Source: Spirochaetia bacterium (GTDB taxonomy: Bacteria > Spirochaetota > Spirochaetia > Treponematales > Treponemataceae). From it: DNA of 25,930 bases. Below the pieces are notes generated by a model. The model saw only the letters and a list, made by a program, of their open reading frames with translations. It did no database searches and was not told where the DNA came from. Made by a program: the position numbers and the translations under genes. Below are positions 6,283-14,659 of this stretch, piece by piece. The stretch spans positions 1-25,930 of the forward strand of contig CAAGGF010000052.1 of NCBI GenBank assembly GCA_900769325.1, written 5' to 3'. Each line of letters starts with the position of its first letter. The stretch's first letter is position 1.

Positions 6283-8253
6283 ATGGCAAAACACGAATTT
6301 CAAACAGAAGTAAATCAACTTTTACAGCTTTTAATCCATTCGCTTTATTCAAACAAAGATATTTTCCTAAGAGAAATCGTTTCAAACGCAAGCGATGCTT
6401 TGGACAAATTAAAATATCTTACAGTTTCTGATGACAATTATAAAAATGTAAAATTTGATCCAAGAATCGACATCTCTTTTGACGAAAAAGCAAATACTCT
6501 CACTGTAAAAGACAGTGGAATCGGTATGTCAGAAGAAGATTTGCAGAACAATCTTGGAACAATCGCACGCTCAGGAACAAAAGCTTTCCTTTCAAAATTA
6601 ACTCAGGAAGCATCAAAAGATTCAAATTTAATCGGACAGTTCGGTGTAGGTTTTTATTCAGCATTTATGGCTGCAAAAAAAATCGATGTTTACACAAGAA
6701 AAGCAGCAGGCGATAAAAAAATCTGGCACTGGTCAAGCGACGGAACAAATTCTTACGACCTTGATGAAGTTTCATCATCATCAGAAGAAGCAAAAAAATT
6801 CGGTTTTGACAATGAAGAAGCAAGCGGTTCTGCAATCGTTATGACACTAAACGACGACAGCAAAGAATACGCAAGCCGCTGGAAGATAGAAGAATTAATC
6901 AAAAAATATTCAGACCACATCGCATTCCCAATTTACCTCCACTACGAAAAAAACGAATACGACGACAAAGGAAATGTTAAATCAACAGAACAAAAAGTCG
7001 ATCAGGTAAACAGCGCTTCAGCTTTGTGGAAACGCCCAAAATCAGAATTAAAACCGGAAGATTACAACGAATTTTACAAGACAATCGGGCACGACGGTCA
7101 GGATCCGCTCCACTATGTTCACACGCACGCAGAAGGAACTCAAGAATACACAACGCTTTTCTACATTCCGCAGACTGCTCCGTTTGATATGTATCAAGCT
7201 GACTACAAAAGCGGCGTAAAACTTTATGTAAAGCGAGTTTTCATCACAGACGACGACCGGGAACTTCTTCCTGCATATTTAAGATTCGTACGCGGTGTAA
7301 TCGATTCAGAAGATTTACCGTTAAATGTAAGCCGCGAAATCCTTCAGCAGAACAGAATTCTTGAAACAATCAAAAGTCAGTCAGTTAAAAAACTTTTAAG
7401 CGAATTTAAAAAAATGGGCGAAAATGCCGACGCTGCAAAAAAAATCGAAAATCCGTCTGACGATGACAAAAAGAAAATCGAAAAATGGAACAAATTCGTT
7501 AAAAATTACAACAGACCGTTAAAAGAAGGACTTTACAGCGACTGGGCAAACCGTGAAGAAATCGCAGAAATCGTTCGTTTCAAATCAACAGACCCAAGCG
7601 GAACAGGCGACAACAATTACACAAGTTTCCAGGGATATGTTTCAAGAATGAAACCTGAACAAAAATCGATTTTCTACATTACGGGAAGCGATGAAAAAAA
7701 TCTTCGTTCAAATCCGCTTTTAAAAGCATACACAAAAAAAGGTTTTGAAGTTTTAGTTTTGGACGACGACATCGATGAAATCGTTATCGGCGGCTTCGGA
7801 AAATACAAAGATTTTGAACTTAAAGCCGTAAACAGAGCCGGAAGCGACGAAGACCTTGGAATCGACAAAGAAGAAGCTAAAAAGAAAGAAGAAGAATTCA
7901 AACCTGTAACAGAAAAAATTAAAAAATCGCTCGGTGAAAAAGTAAAAGAAGTTAAACTTTCAAAAACTTTAAGCGAAGAAAATCCTTCCTGCATCGTTGT
8001 TGACGAAAACGATCCAAGCTGGCAGATGGTTCAGATGATGAAGGCAATGGGTCAGACAGGTCCTGAATTAAAACCGATTCTTGAAGTTAATGCTGACCAT
8101 CCAATTGTTCAAAAACTTAAAGATACGGACGATGAAAACTTAATTTCAGATATTTCTGAAGTTCTTCTTGATCAGGCTCTGTTAATTGCAGGAGTCGAAT
8201 TAAAAGAACCGGCAGAATTTGTAAAACACTTGAACAATCTTTTAAGCAAATAA
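6283..8253 (+). CDS. htpG: Molecular chaperone HtpG (bacterial Hsp90)
   Basis: ATP-dependent homodimeric cytosolic chaperone, 656 residues, full length for HtpG. The N-terminal GHKL ATPase domain shows the catalytic and Mg-binding stretch LREIVSNASDALDKL (E31, N35), DSGIGM (77-82) and the lid/phosphate motif GQFGVGFYSAF (118-128). The middle domain contains the conserved LPLNVSREILQQN. The C-terminal dimerisation domain ends in AGVELKEPAEFVKHLNNLL. AGAGG about 7 bases before the ATG is the ribosome site. It has its own promoter and terminator and appears monocistronic. Sequence features give no sign of HrcA control. Confidence 0.98.
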   Translation: MAKHEFQTEVNQLLQLLIHSLYSNKDIFLREIVSNASDALDKLKYLTVSDDNYKNVKFDPRIDISFDEKANTLTVKDSGIGMSEEDLQNNLGTIARSGTKAFLSKLTQEASKDSNLIGQFGVGFYSAFMAAKKIDVYTRKAAGDKKIWHWSSDGTNSYDLDEVSSSSEEAKKFGFDNEEASGSAIVMTLNDDSKEYASRWKIEELIKKYSDHIAFPIYLHYEKNEYDDKGNVKSTEQKVDQVNSASALWKRPKSELKPEDYNEFYKTIGHDGQDPLHYVHTHAEGTQEYTTLFYIPQTAPFDMYQADYKSGVKLYVKRVFITDDDRELLPAYLRFVRGVIDSEDLPLNVSREILQQNRILETIKSQSVKKLLSEFKKMGENADAAKKIENPSDDDKKKIEKWNKFVKNYNRPLKEGLYSDWANREEIAEIVRFKSTDPSGTGDNNYTSFQGYVSRMKPEQKSIFYITGSDEKNLRSNPLLKAYTKKGFEVLVLDDDIDEIVIGGFGKYKDFELKAVNRAGSDEDLGIDKEEAKKKEEEFKPVTEKIKKSLGEKVKEVKLSKTLSEENPSCIVVDENDPSWQMVQMMKAMGQTGPELKPILEVNADHPIVQKLKDTDDENLISDISEVLLDQALLIAGVELKEPAEFVKHLNNLLSK

Positions 8254-8266
8254 AAATAATTAATGT

Positions 8267-8308
8267 AAAAAAAATGCTGCCGTGAAACCTCACAGCAGCA
8301 TTTTTTTT
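8267..8308. terminator. Bidirectional intrinsic terminator between htpG and the acyl-CoA synthetase
   Basis: A8 (8267-8274), stem TGCTGC then GTGA, loop AACC, TCAC, GCAGCA (8275-8300) with one C/A mismatch, then T8 (8301-8308). The A-run and T-run are symmetrical, so it can end transcription from both convergent genes. Confidence 0.92.
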
Positions 8309-8319
8309 ATTTTTAAATT

Positions 8320-10029
8320 TTAGAAATCCTGTTTGATATTTTTTGTATCTTTACCTTTATCGCGTTCACGGATTTCTACGCGGCGGATTTTTCCTGAAAT
8401 TGTTTTTGGAAGTTCCTTAACAAATTCGAAAATTCGAGGGCATTTATACATTGCAGTATTTTCTTTTGCAAAGTTTAAAAGTTCGAATTCCATTTCTTTA
8501 GGGTCTTTTTCATCGTATCCAGGTGAAAGAACTACAGTTGCTTTTACAGCCATTCCGCGGTTTGCATCTTCTACGCCAGTTACGGCACATTCCATTACAG
8601 CAGGATGCTTTTGAAGAACAGATTCAACTTCAAACGGACTTACACGATAACCGGAAGTCTTAATGATATCGTCTTTTCTTCCAACAAACCAGACATATCC
8701 GTCTTCGTCCATGTAAACATTATCACCTGTGTGATAAACTCCACCGTCAAAAGCGTTTGCAGTAAGAACTACATCTTTGTGATAACCCATCAAAAGCCCG
8801 AACGGCCGACCGTTTTCAACATGAATACAAAGTTCTCCAACTTCTCCGGCAGGAACAGGATTGTTATTTGCGTTAAGAATTTCAACATCGTACAAAGGAT
8901 TCGGGCGACCCATAGAACCAGGTTTTATTTCTGAAAATTCCATGAAATTTCCGCAGATAATTGTTGATTCTGTCTGTCCGTAACCTTCATAAATTTTCTT
9001 TCCAGTCTGTTCAAGCCATTTGTTGTAAACTTCGCCATTTAACGCTTCACCGGCTGTACTGAATCTTGTGCATTTGCTCAAATCGTATTTGCTCAAATTC
9101 TGACGCACGAGATAACGGTAAACTGTTGGCGGCGCACAGAAAGTTGTAAGTTCGTATTTTGCAATCATCTCAAGCATTTTTGCAGGTTTGAACATATTCA
9201 TATCGTAAACAAACAGAGCAGTTCCGGCAATCCACTGACCATAAAGTTTTCCCCATGTCGATTTTGCCCAGCCTGTTTCTGCGATTGTAAGATGAAGTCC
9301 GTCTTCTACAACGCCGTGCCAGTATTTTGCAGTCATAATGTGCCCGATTGGATAATCGTAATCCTGTAAAACCATTTTTGGATAACCTGAAGTGCCTGAA
9401 GTAAAATACAAAAGCATTGGATCTTTGTTGTGAGTAGCCGCTTCTCCAACTGGACGCGGAAATTCTGCAGGAGCTTTTTCGTATTCGTCGTGGAAACTTA
9501 TCCAGCCATCGCGTTTTTCTTTTCCGACTGTAACAAGATACTGAACCGTTTTTGAATTTGGAAGCGCTTTGTCGATTTCTCCCTGAATAATCGGATTATC
9601 GTATGAAATAATCATTTTTACATCGGCAGCATTTGTTCTGTATTCGATATCGCTTTCAAGAAGCTGATCTGTTGCAGGAATTACAATTGCACCGATTCTG
9701 TGAAGGGCAGGCATTAAAATCCACCATTCATATCGACGGCGCAAAACAAGCATTACAGTATCGCCTTTTTTAATTCCTTTTGAAGCAAGCCAGTACGCTG
9801 CTCTTTTTGATTCGCGGGAAATATCGTCAAAAGTGAAAGTTTTTTCTTCGCCTTCATCGTTTATCCAGACTAACGCCCTTTTTCCAGGAAAATCTGTCGC
9901 ATATTTATCAACGATATCGTAAGCAAAATTAAAATCTGGTTTTGTCTTTAAGCGGCAATGTTTTTTAAAATCTTCAAAACTGGTAAATTCTCTGTCTTCT
10001 ACTAAATACTCGTGGTATAAACTAGACAT
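8320..10029 (-). CDS. AMP-forming acyl-CoA synthetase (medium-chain/MACS-like)
   Basis: Member of the ANL superfamily of adenylating enzymes: carboxylate + ATP + CoA gives acyl-CoA + AMP + PPi; cytosolic. Motifs in order over 569 residues: P-loop A3 TSGTSGYPK (210-218), A5 YGQTE (350-354), A7 TGD (434-436), A8 hinge GRKDDIIKTSGYRVSP (450-465), and A10 PKTISGKIRR with catalytic K547. The segment ETGWAKSTWGKLYGQW (251-266) resembles acyl-CoA synthetases of the ACSM/MACS group more than classical acetyl-CoA synthetase. The acid used (acetate, short or medium chain, or aromatic) cannot be read from sequence. AGGAG lies about 10 bases before the ATG. It is a lone minus-strand gene and shares a terminator with htpG. 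Confidence 0.9.
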   Translation of the reverse strand: MSSLYHEYLVEDREFTSFEDFKKHCRLKTKPDFNFAYDIVDKYATDFPGKRALVWINDEGEEKTFTFDDISRESKRAAYWLASKGIKKGDTVMLVLRRRYEWWILMPALHRIGAIVIPATDQLLESDIEYRTNAADVKMIISYDNPIIQGEIDKALPNSKTVQYLVTVGKEKRDGWISFHDEYEKAPAEFPRPVGEAATHNKDPMLLYFTSGTSGYPKMVLQDYDYPIGHIMTAKYWHGVVEDGLHLTIAETGWAKSTWGKLYGQWIAGTALFVYDMNMFKPAKMLEMIAKYELTTFCAPPTVYRYLVRQNLSKYDLSKCTRFSTAGEALNGEVYNKWLEQTGKKIYEGYGQTESTIICGNFMEFSEIKPGSMGRPNPLYDVEILNANNNPVPAGEVGELCIHVENGRPFGLLMGYHKDVVLTANAFDGGVYHTGDNVYMDEDGYVWFVGRKDDIIKTSGYRVSPFEVESVLQKHPAVMECAVTGVEDANRGMAVKATVVLSPGYDEKDPKEMEFELLNFAKENTAMYKCPRIFEFVKELPKTISGKIRRVEIRERDKGKDTKNIKQDF

Positions 10030-10313
10030 AAAAATACGCTCCTGTCATTTTCATTTTTTAGGAAACTTCGAAAAATCTATTAAAACAATTTTTTCAAAAT
10101 GACCTTTATCTGGTAAGAAACTAAAAATAAGTTTCGCTTTTATAAATTAGACTGAATTTATAAAAAAAAGTTGCAGTTTTTATTATTTTATCAGAATTTT
10201 GCATTAAAAAAAACAAATTTTTATCGGATTACATTTTTTTATAATAATCTTAACAAAAACTTCTGACAATTTTAAAATAGTCAAAACAAGAATTATTTGA
10301 TAAAATCATTTTT
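10030..10313. other. AT-rich divergent intergenic region, no recognisable element
   Basis: This gap separates the divergent acyl-CoA synthetase and beta-helix lipoprotein genes and must hold both promoters. I found only weak candidates, such as CTGACA at 10263-10268 without a well-spaced -10 box. There is no convincing ribosome site before the lipoprotein ATG. No RNA gene, repeat or small ORF is supported. Confidence 0.4.
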
Positions 10314-13133
10314 ATGATAAAAAAAGTCTTTTCTATTTATTTTACAATTCTTTCATTTTTCTTTTTTTCAAGTTGTGTCGTACAAAGTGAAACTGTTTAT
10401 AAAATCGACGAAACAGAAATTCCGGGGTTTGCCGCAAAAGAAGGAAATGAGTGTGCAATGATTGTCTGGGATAAAGTCAACGCAAATGAATCAAATCCGT
10501 TCGACTATTATCTAAAATACGACGATAAAAACATAAAACTTCAAAAAGACGACTTATTCTACAAAATTGAAAACCTTCAAAATGAAAAAGAATATTCCCT
10601 TACAATTTACAGAAAATACATTTATCACACTACAGAATCAGGATTTACGACAGTAAAAATAACGCCTTCAGAAGATAAACTTAACATGGGCACTTCCATT
10701 CACAACGGACAAGCGGTCTGGTTCAATCTTTACGAAACAAAAGACACATCGTCTAAATTAATTTCAAACAATACAAACGACGGAAGAATCGTGTGGCCTG
10801 AAGACCTTGCAGAAATGAACGACAACAACCGCGACATTTCAAGATTTGAAGACGACATTCAGGCAGTTGAAAACATTATCGTCCGGGTTCCTTCCAACAT
10901 AATTTCTTCGCTTCGGGAACACGAAAAAATTCACTGGTGGAAAATGATAAAATCCAGCTACCATTACGAAATTTACGGATACATTTACAATTCGCTCCTT
11001 GCAGAAAACAATTCTCCAGATTACGAAGGCTCTTTCCCGCTGGAATTTACAACTGTAAAAGAACTTCAAGATTTTGACTTCAAACTTCCAAACGGAGCAA
11101 AAGTCAGAACAAAAGGCTATCAGACTGAAAACGACGGTGGAGGAACTAATTACATTGTTTCAGAACGCACAAACGGAAGAACTTTTTCAACGCTCAGAAC
11201 AAAAACAGGACAAATCGTAAACATCGACGAAGAAACTGAATTAAGCGACAACGAATTAAATTTCAGGCAGCTCGGTGCAGGTCATTGTACGCAAATCACA
11301 TACGAAATGCGTAAAAAATTCCCGGACGAAGATTTTAACACTTACACGGGAAGCGACAGTTCAATTCCAAAATACAACGATGATGTTCCGCGGTTATTTG
11401 AAGCGCTTGATTTACTAAACGAAAACAGAAAAAAATCAGACGACAAAATAAAACTTTTCGTTCCTGCAGGCGAATACAGGTGCGGAATCGGCGTTACCTT
11501 GCGTCTTGAAAACTTTGAAATTTACGGCGAAGGAGAACCTTACATCGAAGGCGAAGAATTCAAAACTGTAAACGGAAAATCTTACGGACTTTGCCATTCT
11601 TCTTCAGATTTTAAAAACAAAGAAATTTCTCCATATAAATGCCGCTCAATTTTCTACACAGACAATTATTACAAAACTTACTGGGAATTCTTCTTTCAAA
11701 TCTGGGGCTCAAGAAATCTTATTTTCGACAAAATCAGAATCGAAGCCCGCGAAACAAGTTATCAGTCATATTACAGACAATTAGTCGTTTTAGAATCTGA
11801 AGATGTTACTATTCAGAATAGCGAAATTTACAACGACGAAACTGTTTTCCAGAATGAAAACCCGGAAACTGCACAGGACAGACAGTTTACTGCGCTCATC
11901 TTTTATTCAGGAGCAAAAAACTGCACGGCAAACAACAATGTTCTTTTCAATATGAGCGGCGTTGACAGAGGCGCAAGTCTTGGAATCATGGATTTCTACG
12001 GAATGCAAACTGAAAACATAACAATTTCAAACAACATCATGTACCAGAACTGCCACGACGAACTTTTAGGCGTTTTTTCAAGCCAGCACTGGTATAAACC
12101 TGATGCAAGCGTAAAAGGCGTTTACATTCGCAAAAACAAACTTTATCCAAAAAATTCCGGCGCGCGAAGAAGAACAATGGTCGTAACACTTGCATACGAT
12201 GATTCTTACAATATCGAAGATGTCGTTTTTGAAAACAATTTTATTGGTGGAGAATTTCCTTCAAACTGCATGACATTCGGGCACTTTGGACCTTACGGCG
12301 TTTACGACAACACGGAATATTGCACGGTTTCAAACAATATTTTCAATCTGAATGTAACTTCAAGCGGCGGAGTAATTTTTGATTCGCGGGAAAATGTTTC
12401 AGTAAAGGACAACACAATAAATTTTGTTTCAGGTTCAAACGGACTTTGCACAGTTTTCAAACGCGGCGGCTCTTTCTTACGGAATACAATAAATGTCGAT
12501 GAAAACGCCCAGATTTCAGGAATCGCATACACTTCAGGACCACTTGAAAACAATACTGTTAATATTTTCGGAAAATGCTCAAACCTCACCAGCAGCTGTT
12601 TCAGCGTAAAAAACAACACTTTCTTCATTTATAATCCAATAAGTACACTTTTTGCTTTACCGAATGCCTGTGAAAATGCAGAAATTTCAGGGAACACAGT
12701 TTATTACAATATAAATTACGAAGACGATTTTGACATAAAAGCTAAAGAAAATGGAGAAGAATACAATCAGAAAGGCTGGATTCAAACGCATCTTTTCAGT
12801 TCTTCTGTTTATCCGATTAGCGTAAACCCGGATATTTATCCAACAGAAGAACACACAATTTCTTTCACAAATAACACGATTTATGCCCCGTATGCAAGCG
12901 AAACGAATAAACACCTTGCATTTTTTGGAAAAGGCAGCGACATGAACAAATACATAATTTCCGATAACAAAGTCGAAAAGTTCACATGGATAAGAAGTCA
13001 GATGGGTGGAAAACGAAACATTATTTTTGAAAGAAATTCTACAATTAGCGGAGAATCACTTAATTTTAATCAGGAACAATCAGGAAAAAAAAACTATATC
13101 GCGGGAATGGAAAATGTTCCACAAAATCCATAG
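10314..13133 (+). CDS. Large lipoprotein with a right-handed beta-helix (pectate-lyase-like) domain
   Basis: Predicted surface or periplasmic lipoprotein of 939 residues. A hydrophobic signal ends in FSSC (18-21), so Cys21 should be lipidated. Residues about 35-115 look like a fibronectin-III-type beta-sandwich (YSLTIYRKYI, FTTVKITPS). Residues about 250-410 match the start of Pectate_lyase_3-type helices: VRTKGYQTENDGGGTNYIV, then a DVPRLFEALDLLNE helix and LFVPAGEYRCG. From about 460 to 930 runs a ladder of turns with Asn motifs (ISNNIMY, FENNFIG, VSNNIFN, VKDNTIN, LENNTVN, VKNNTFF, ISGNTVY, FTNNTIY, ISDNKVE), typical of a single-stranded beta-helix with an Asn ladder. No lyase catalytic set is recognised, so it may bind or cleave glycans or be purely structural. 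No clear ribosome site precedes the ATG. It is a single gene; a weak AT-only hairpin (13139-13167) follows it. Confidence 0.85.
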   Translation: MIKKVFSIYFTILSFFFFSSCVVQSETVYKIDETEIPGFAAKEGNECAMIVWDKVNANESNPFDYYLKYDDKNIKLQKDDLFYKIENLQNEKEYSLTIYRKYIYHTTESGFTTVKITPSEDKLNMGTSIHNGQAVWFNLYETKDTSSKLISNNTNDGRIVWPEDLAEMNDNNRDISRFEDDIQAVENIIVRVPSNIISSLREHEKIHWWKMIKSSYHYEIYGYIYNSLLAENNSPDYEGSFPLEFTTVKELQDFDFKLPNGAKVRTKGYQTENDGGGTNYIVSERTNGRTFSTLRTKTGQIVNIDEETELSDNELNFRQLGAGHCTQITYEMRKKFPDEDFNTYTGSDSSIPKYNDDVPRLFEALDLLNENRKKSDDKIKLFVPAGEYRCGIGVTLRLENFEIYGEGEPYIEGEEFKTVNGKSYGLCHSSSDFKNKEISPYKCRSIFYTDNYYKTYWEFFFQIWGSRNLIFDKIRIEARETSYQSYYRQLVVLESEDVTIQNSEIYNDETVFQNENPETAQDRQFTALIFYSGAKNCTANNNVLFNMSGVDRGASLGIMDFYGMQTENITISNNIMYQNCHDELLGVFSSQHWYKPDASVKGVYIRKNKLYPKNSGARRRTMVVTLAYDDSYNIEDVVFENNFIGGEFPSNCMTFGHFGPYGVYDNTEYCTVSNNIFNLNVTSSGGVIFDSRENVSVKDNTINFVSGSNGLCTVFKRGGSFLRNTINVDENAQISGIAYTSGPLENNTVNIFGKCSNLTSSCFSVKNNTFFIYNPISTLFALPNACENAEISGNTVYYNINYEDDFDIKAKENGEEYNQKGWIQTHLFSSSVYPISVNPDIYPTEEHTISFTNNTIYAPYASETNKHLAFFGKGSDMNKYIISDNKVEKFTWIRSQMGGKRNIIFERNSTISGESLNFNQEQSGKKNYIAGMENVPQNP

Positions 13134-13176
13134 AAATTAAAGTTTTTTCACGGCTCTAAACTTTTTTAATTTTCTA

Positions 13177-13205
13177 TAGAAAAAAAAACTCTTCACATAT
13201 ATAAT
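13177..13205 (+). promoter_or_regulatory. Candidate promoter of the purF-like/ygiQ pair
   Basis: A perfect TATAAT (13200-13205) lies 17 bases after a weak TAGAAA (13177-13182), followed by a leader of about 30 bases with AGAGGAAG before the ATG. The leader is too short for a purine riboswitch, and none is visible. Confidence 0.55.
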
Positions 13206-13240
13206 GAAAGAACATTTTCAAATCTTTCAAAGAGGAAGTT

Positions 13241-14659
13241 ATGGGCGGAATTTTCGGTGTAGTTTCAGATAAAGATGCATCATTAGATTTATTTTTCGGA
13301 GTTGACTATCATTCTCATTTAGGAACAAGAAGAGGAGGTCTTGCAGTTCTTGGCGAAAACGGAACTTTTCTTCGGTCTATCCACAACATTTCAAATTCTC
13401 CATTCAGAACAAAATTCGAAACCGATATCGACACCATGCACGGAACAATGGGAATCGGCTGCATAAGCGATTTTGAATCACAACCGCTTCTTGTAAATTC
13501 CCACCTTGGACCTTACGCAATCACCACAGTCGGGCTTGTTTCAAATAAAGACGAACTCGTAAAAGAAATTTTAAAATCGGGAACAACTCACTTCCTTGAA
13601 ATGAGCGGCGGAGAAATCAATCAGACTGAATTAATCGTCGCCTTAATAAACGAAAAAAAATCCATTCTGGAAGGGCTTCAAAATGTCCAGCAAAAAATAC
13701 AAGGTTCAATGACGATTCTTGTAATGACAAAAGAAGGAATTTACGGTGCAAGAGACAAAATGGGACGCACTCCGCTACACATCGGGCAAAATGAACACGG
13801 ATTCTGCTTCAGTTTTGAAAGCCACGCCTACATAAATCTTGGCTACAAAGACTACAAAGAATTAGGACCTTCCGAAATCGTTTATGCCACGAGCAAAGAA
13901 ATCAAAGTTCTTCAAAAACCGCAAAAGCAAATGAAAATCTGCACATTCCTGTGGATTTATTACGGCTACCCTACAGCGTGTTATGAAGGCGTAAATGTCG
14001 AACAAATGCGATACAACTGCGGAAAATATCTTGCCAAAAGAGACAAAGAAGACAACATTCATCCAGATTCAGTTGCGGGAGTTCCTGACAGCGGTACGGC
14101 ACATGCAATCGGATACGCAAACGAAAGCGGAGTTCCATTTACAAGACCTTTCATAAAATACACACCGACATGGCCGCGTTCTTTCATGCCTACAAGCCAG
14201 GAACAACGGAATTTAATCGCACACATGAAATTAATTCCTGTTCAAACATTAATCAACGGAAAAAAACTTCTTCTCATCGATGACTCAATTGTCCGCGGAA
14301 CTCAACTTCGGGAAACTACAGATTTTCTCTATCAAAGCGGTGCAAAAGAAGTACATGTACGCCCTGCCTGTCCTCCGATTATGTTCGGGTGCAAATATTT
14401 AAATTTCAGCCGTTCAAAATCGGAAATGGATTTAATAACAAGAAGAATTATCCGCGATTTTGAAGGTGAAAATGTTTCAAAAGAAACGCTTCAAAAATAT
14501 TCAGATCCAGATTCTCCAGAATACGCAAAAATGACAGAAGAAATCCGAAAACAGCTGCACTTCACAACTTTGCGTTACCACAGGCTCGACGACATGCTTT
14601 CAAGCACAGGACTTCCGCACGAAATGCTCTGTACTTACTGCTGGAACGGAAAAGAATAA
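13241..14659 (+). CDS. PurF-like amidophosphoribosyltransferase paralogue with degenerate glutaminase domain
   Basis: Full length for the PurF family (472 residues). The C-terminal phosphoribosyltransferase domain looks functional: VPDSG (281-285), RSFMPTSQ (313-320) and the PRPP loop LLLIDDSIVRGT (343-354). Cysteines aligned by eye with the [4Fe-4S] ligands of Bacillus PurF are kept: C234 (ICTFLWIYYGYP), C384 (MFGCKYLNF), and C464/C467 (LCTYCWNGKE). The N-terminal Ntn glutaminase domain has lost its chemistry. The protein starts MGGIFGV, with Gly where PurF has nucleophilic Cys. The HVRY arginine region reads GIGCISDF, HNG reads TVG (Gly kept, Asn lost), and the SDTE aspartate reads NQTE. 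AGAGGAAG before the ATG fixes the start, so no upstream Cys is hidden. It may use free ammonia or have another role. A similar MGG-type subfamily exists in Bacteroidales by my recollection. Confidence 0.88.
   Translation: MGGIFGVVSDKDASLDLFFGVDYHSHLGTRRGGLAVLGENGTFLRSIHNISNSPFRTKFETDIDTMHGTMGIGCISDFESQPLLVNSHLGPYAITTVGLVSNKDELVKEILKSGTTHFLEMSGGEINQTELIVALINEKKSILEGLQNVQQKIQGSMTILVMTKEGIYGARDKMGRTPLHIGQNEHGFCFSFESHAYINLGYKDYKELGPSEIVYATSKEIKVLQKPQKQMKICTFLWIYYGYPTACYEGVNVEQMRYNCGKYLAKRDKEDNIHPDSVAGVPDSGTAHAIGYANESGVPFTRPFIKYTPTWPRSFMPTSQEQRNLIAHMKLIPVQTLINGKKLLLIDDSIVRGTQLRETTDFLYQSGAKEVHVRPACPPIMFGCKYLNFSRSKSEMDLITRRIIRDFEGENVSKETLQKYSDPDSPEYAKMTEEIRKQLHFTTLRYHRLDDMLSSTGLPHEMLCTYCWNGKE

Noticed and set aside
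13134..13240. Purine riboswitch before the PurF-like gene
   Set aside because: The leader after the TATAAT is only about 30 bases and cannot hold the three-way junction.
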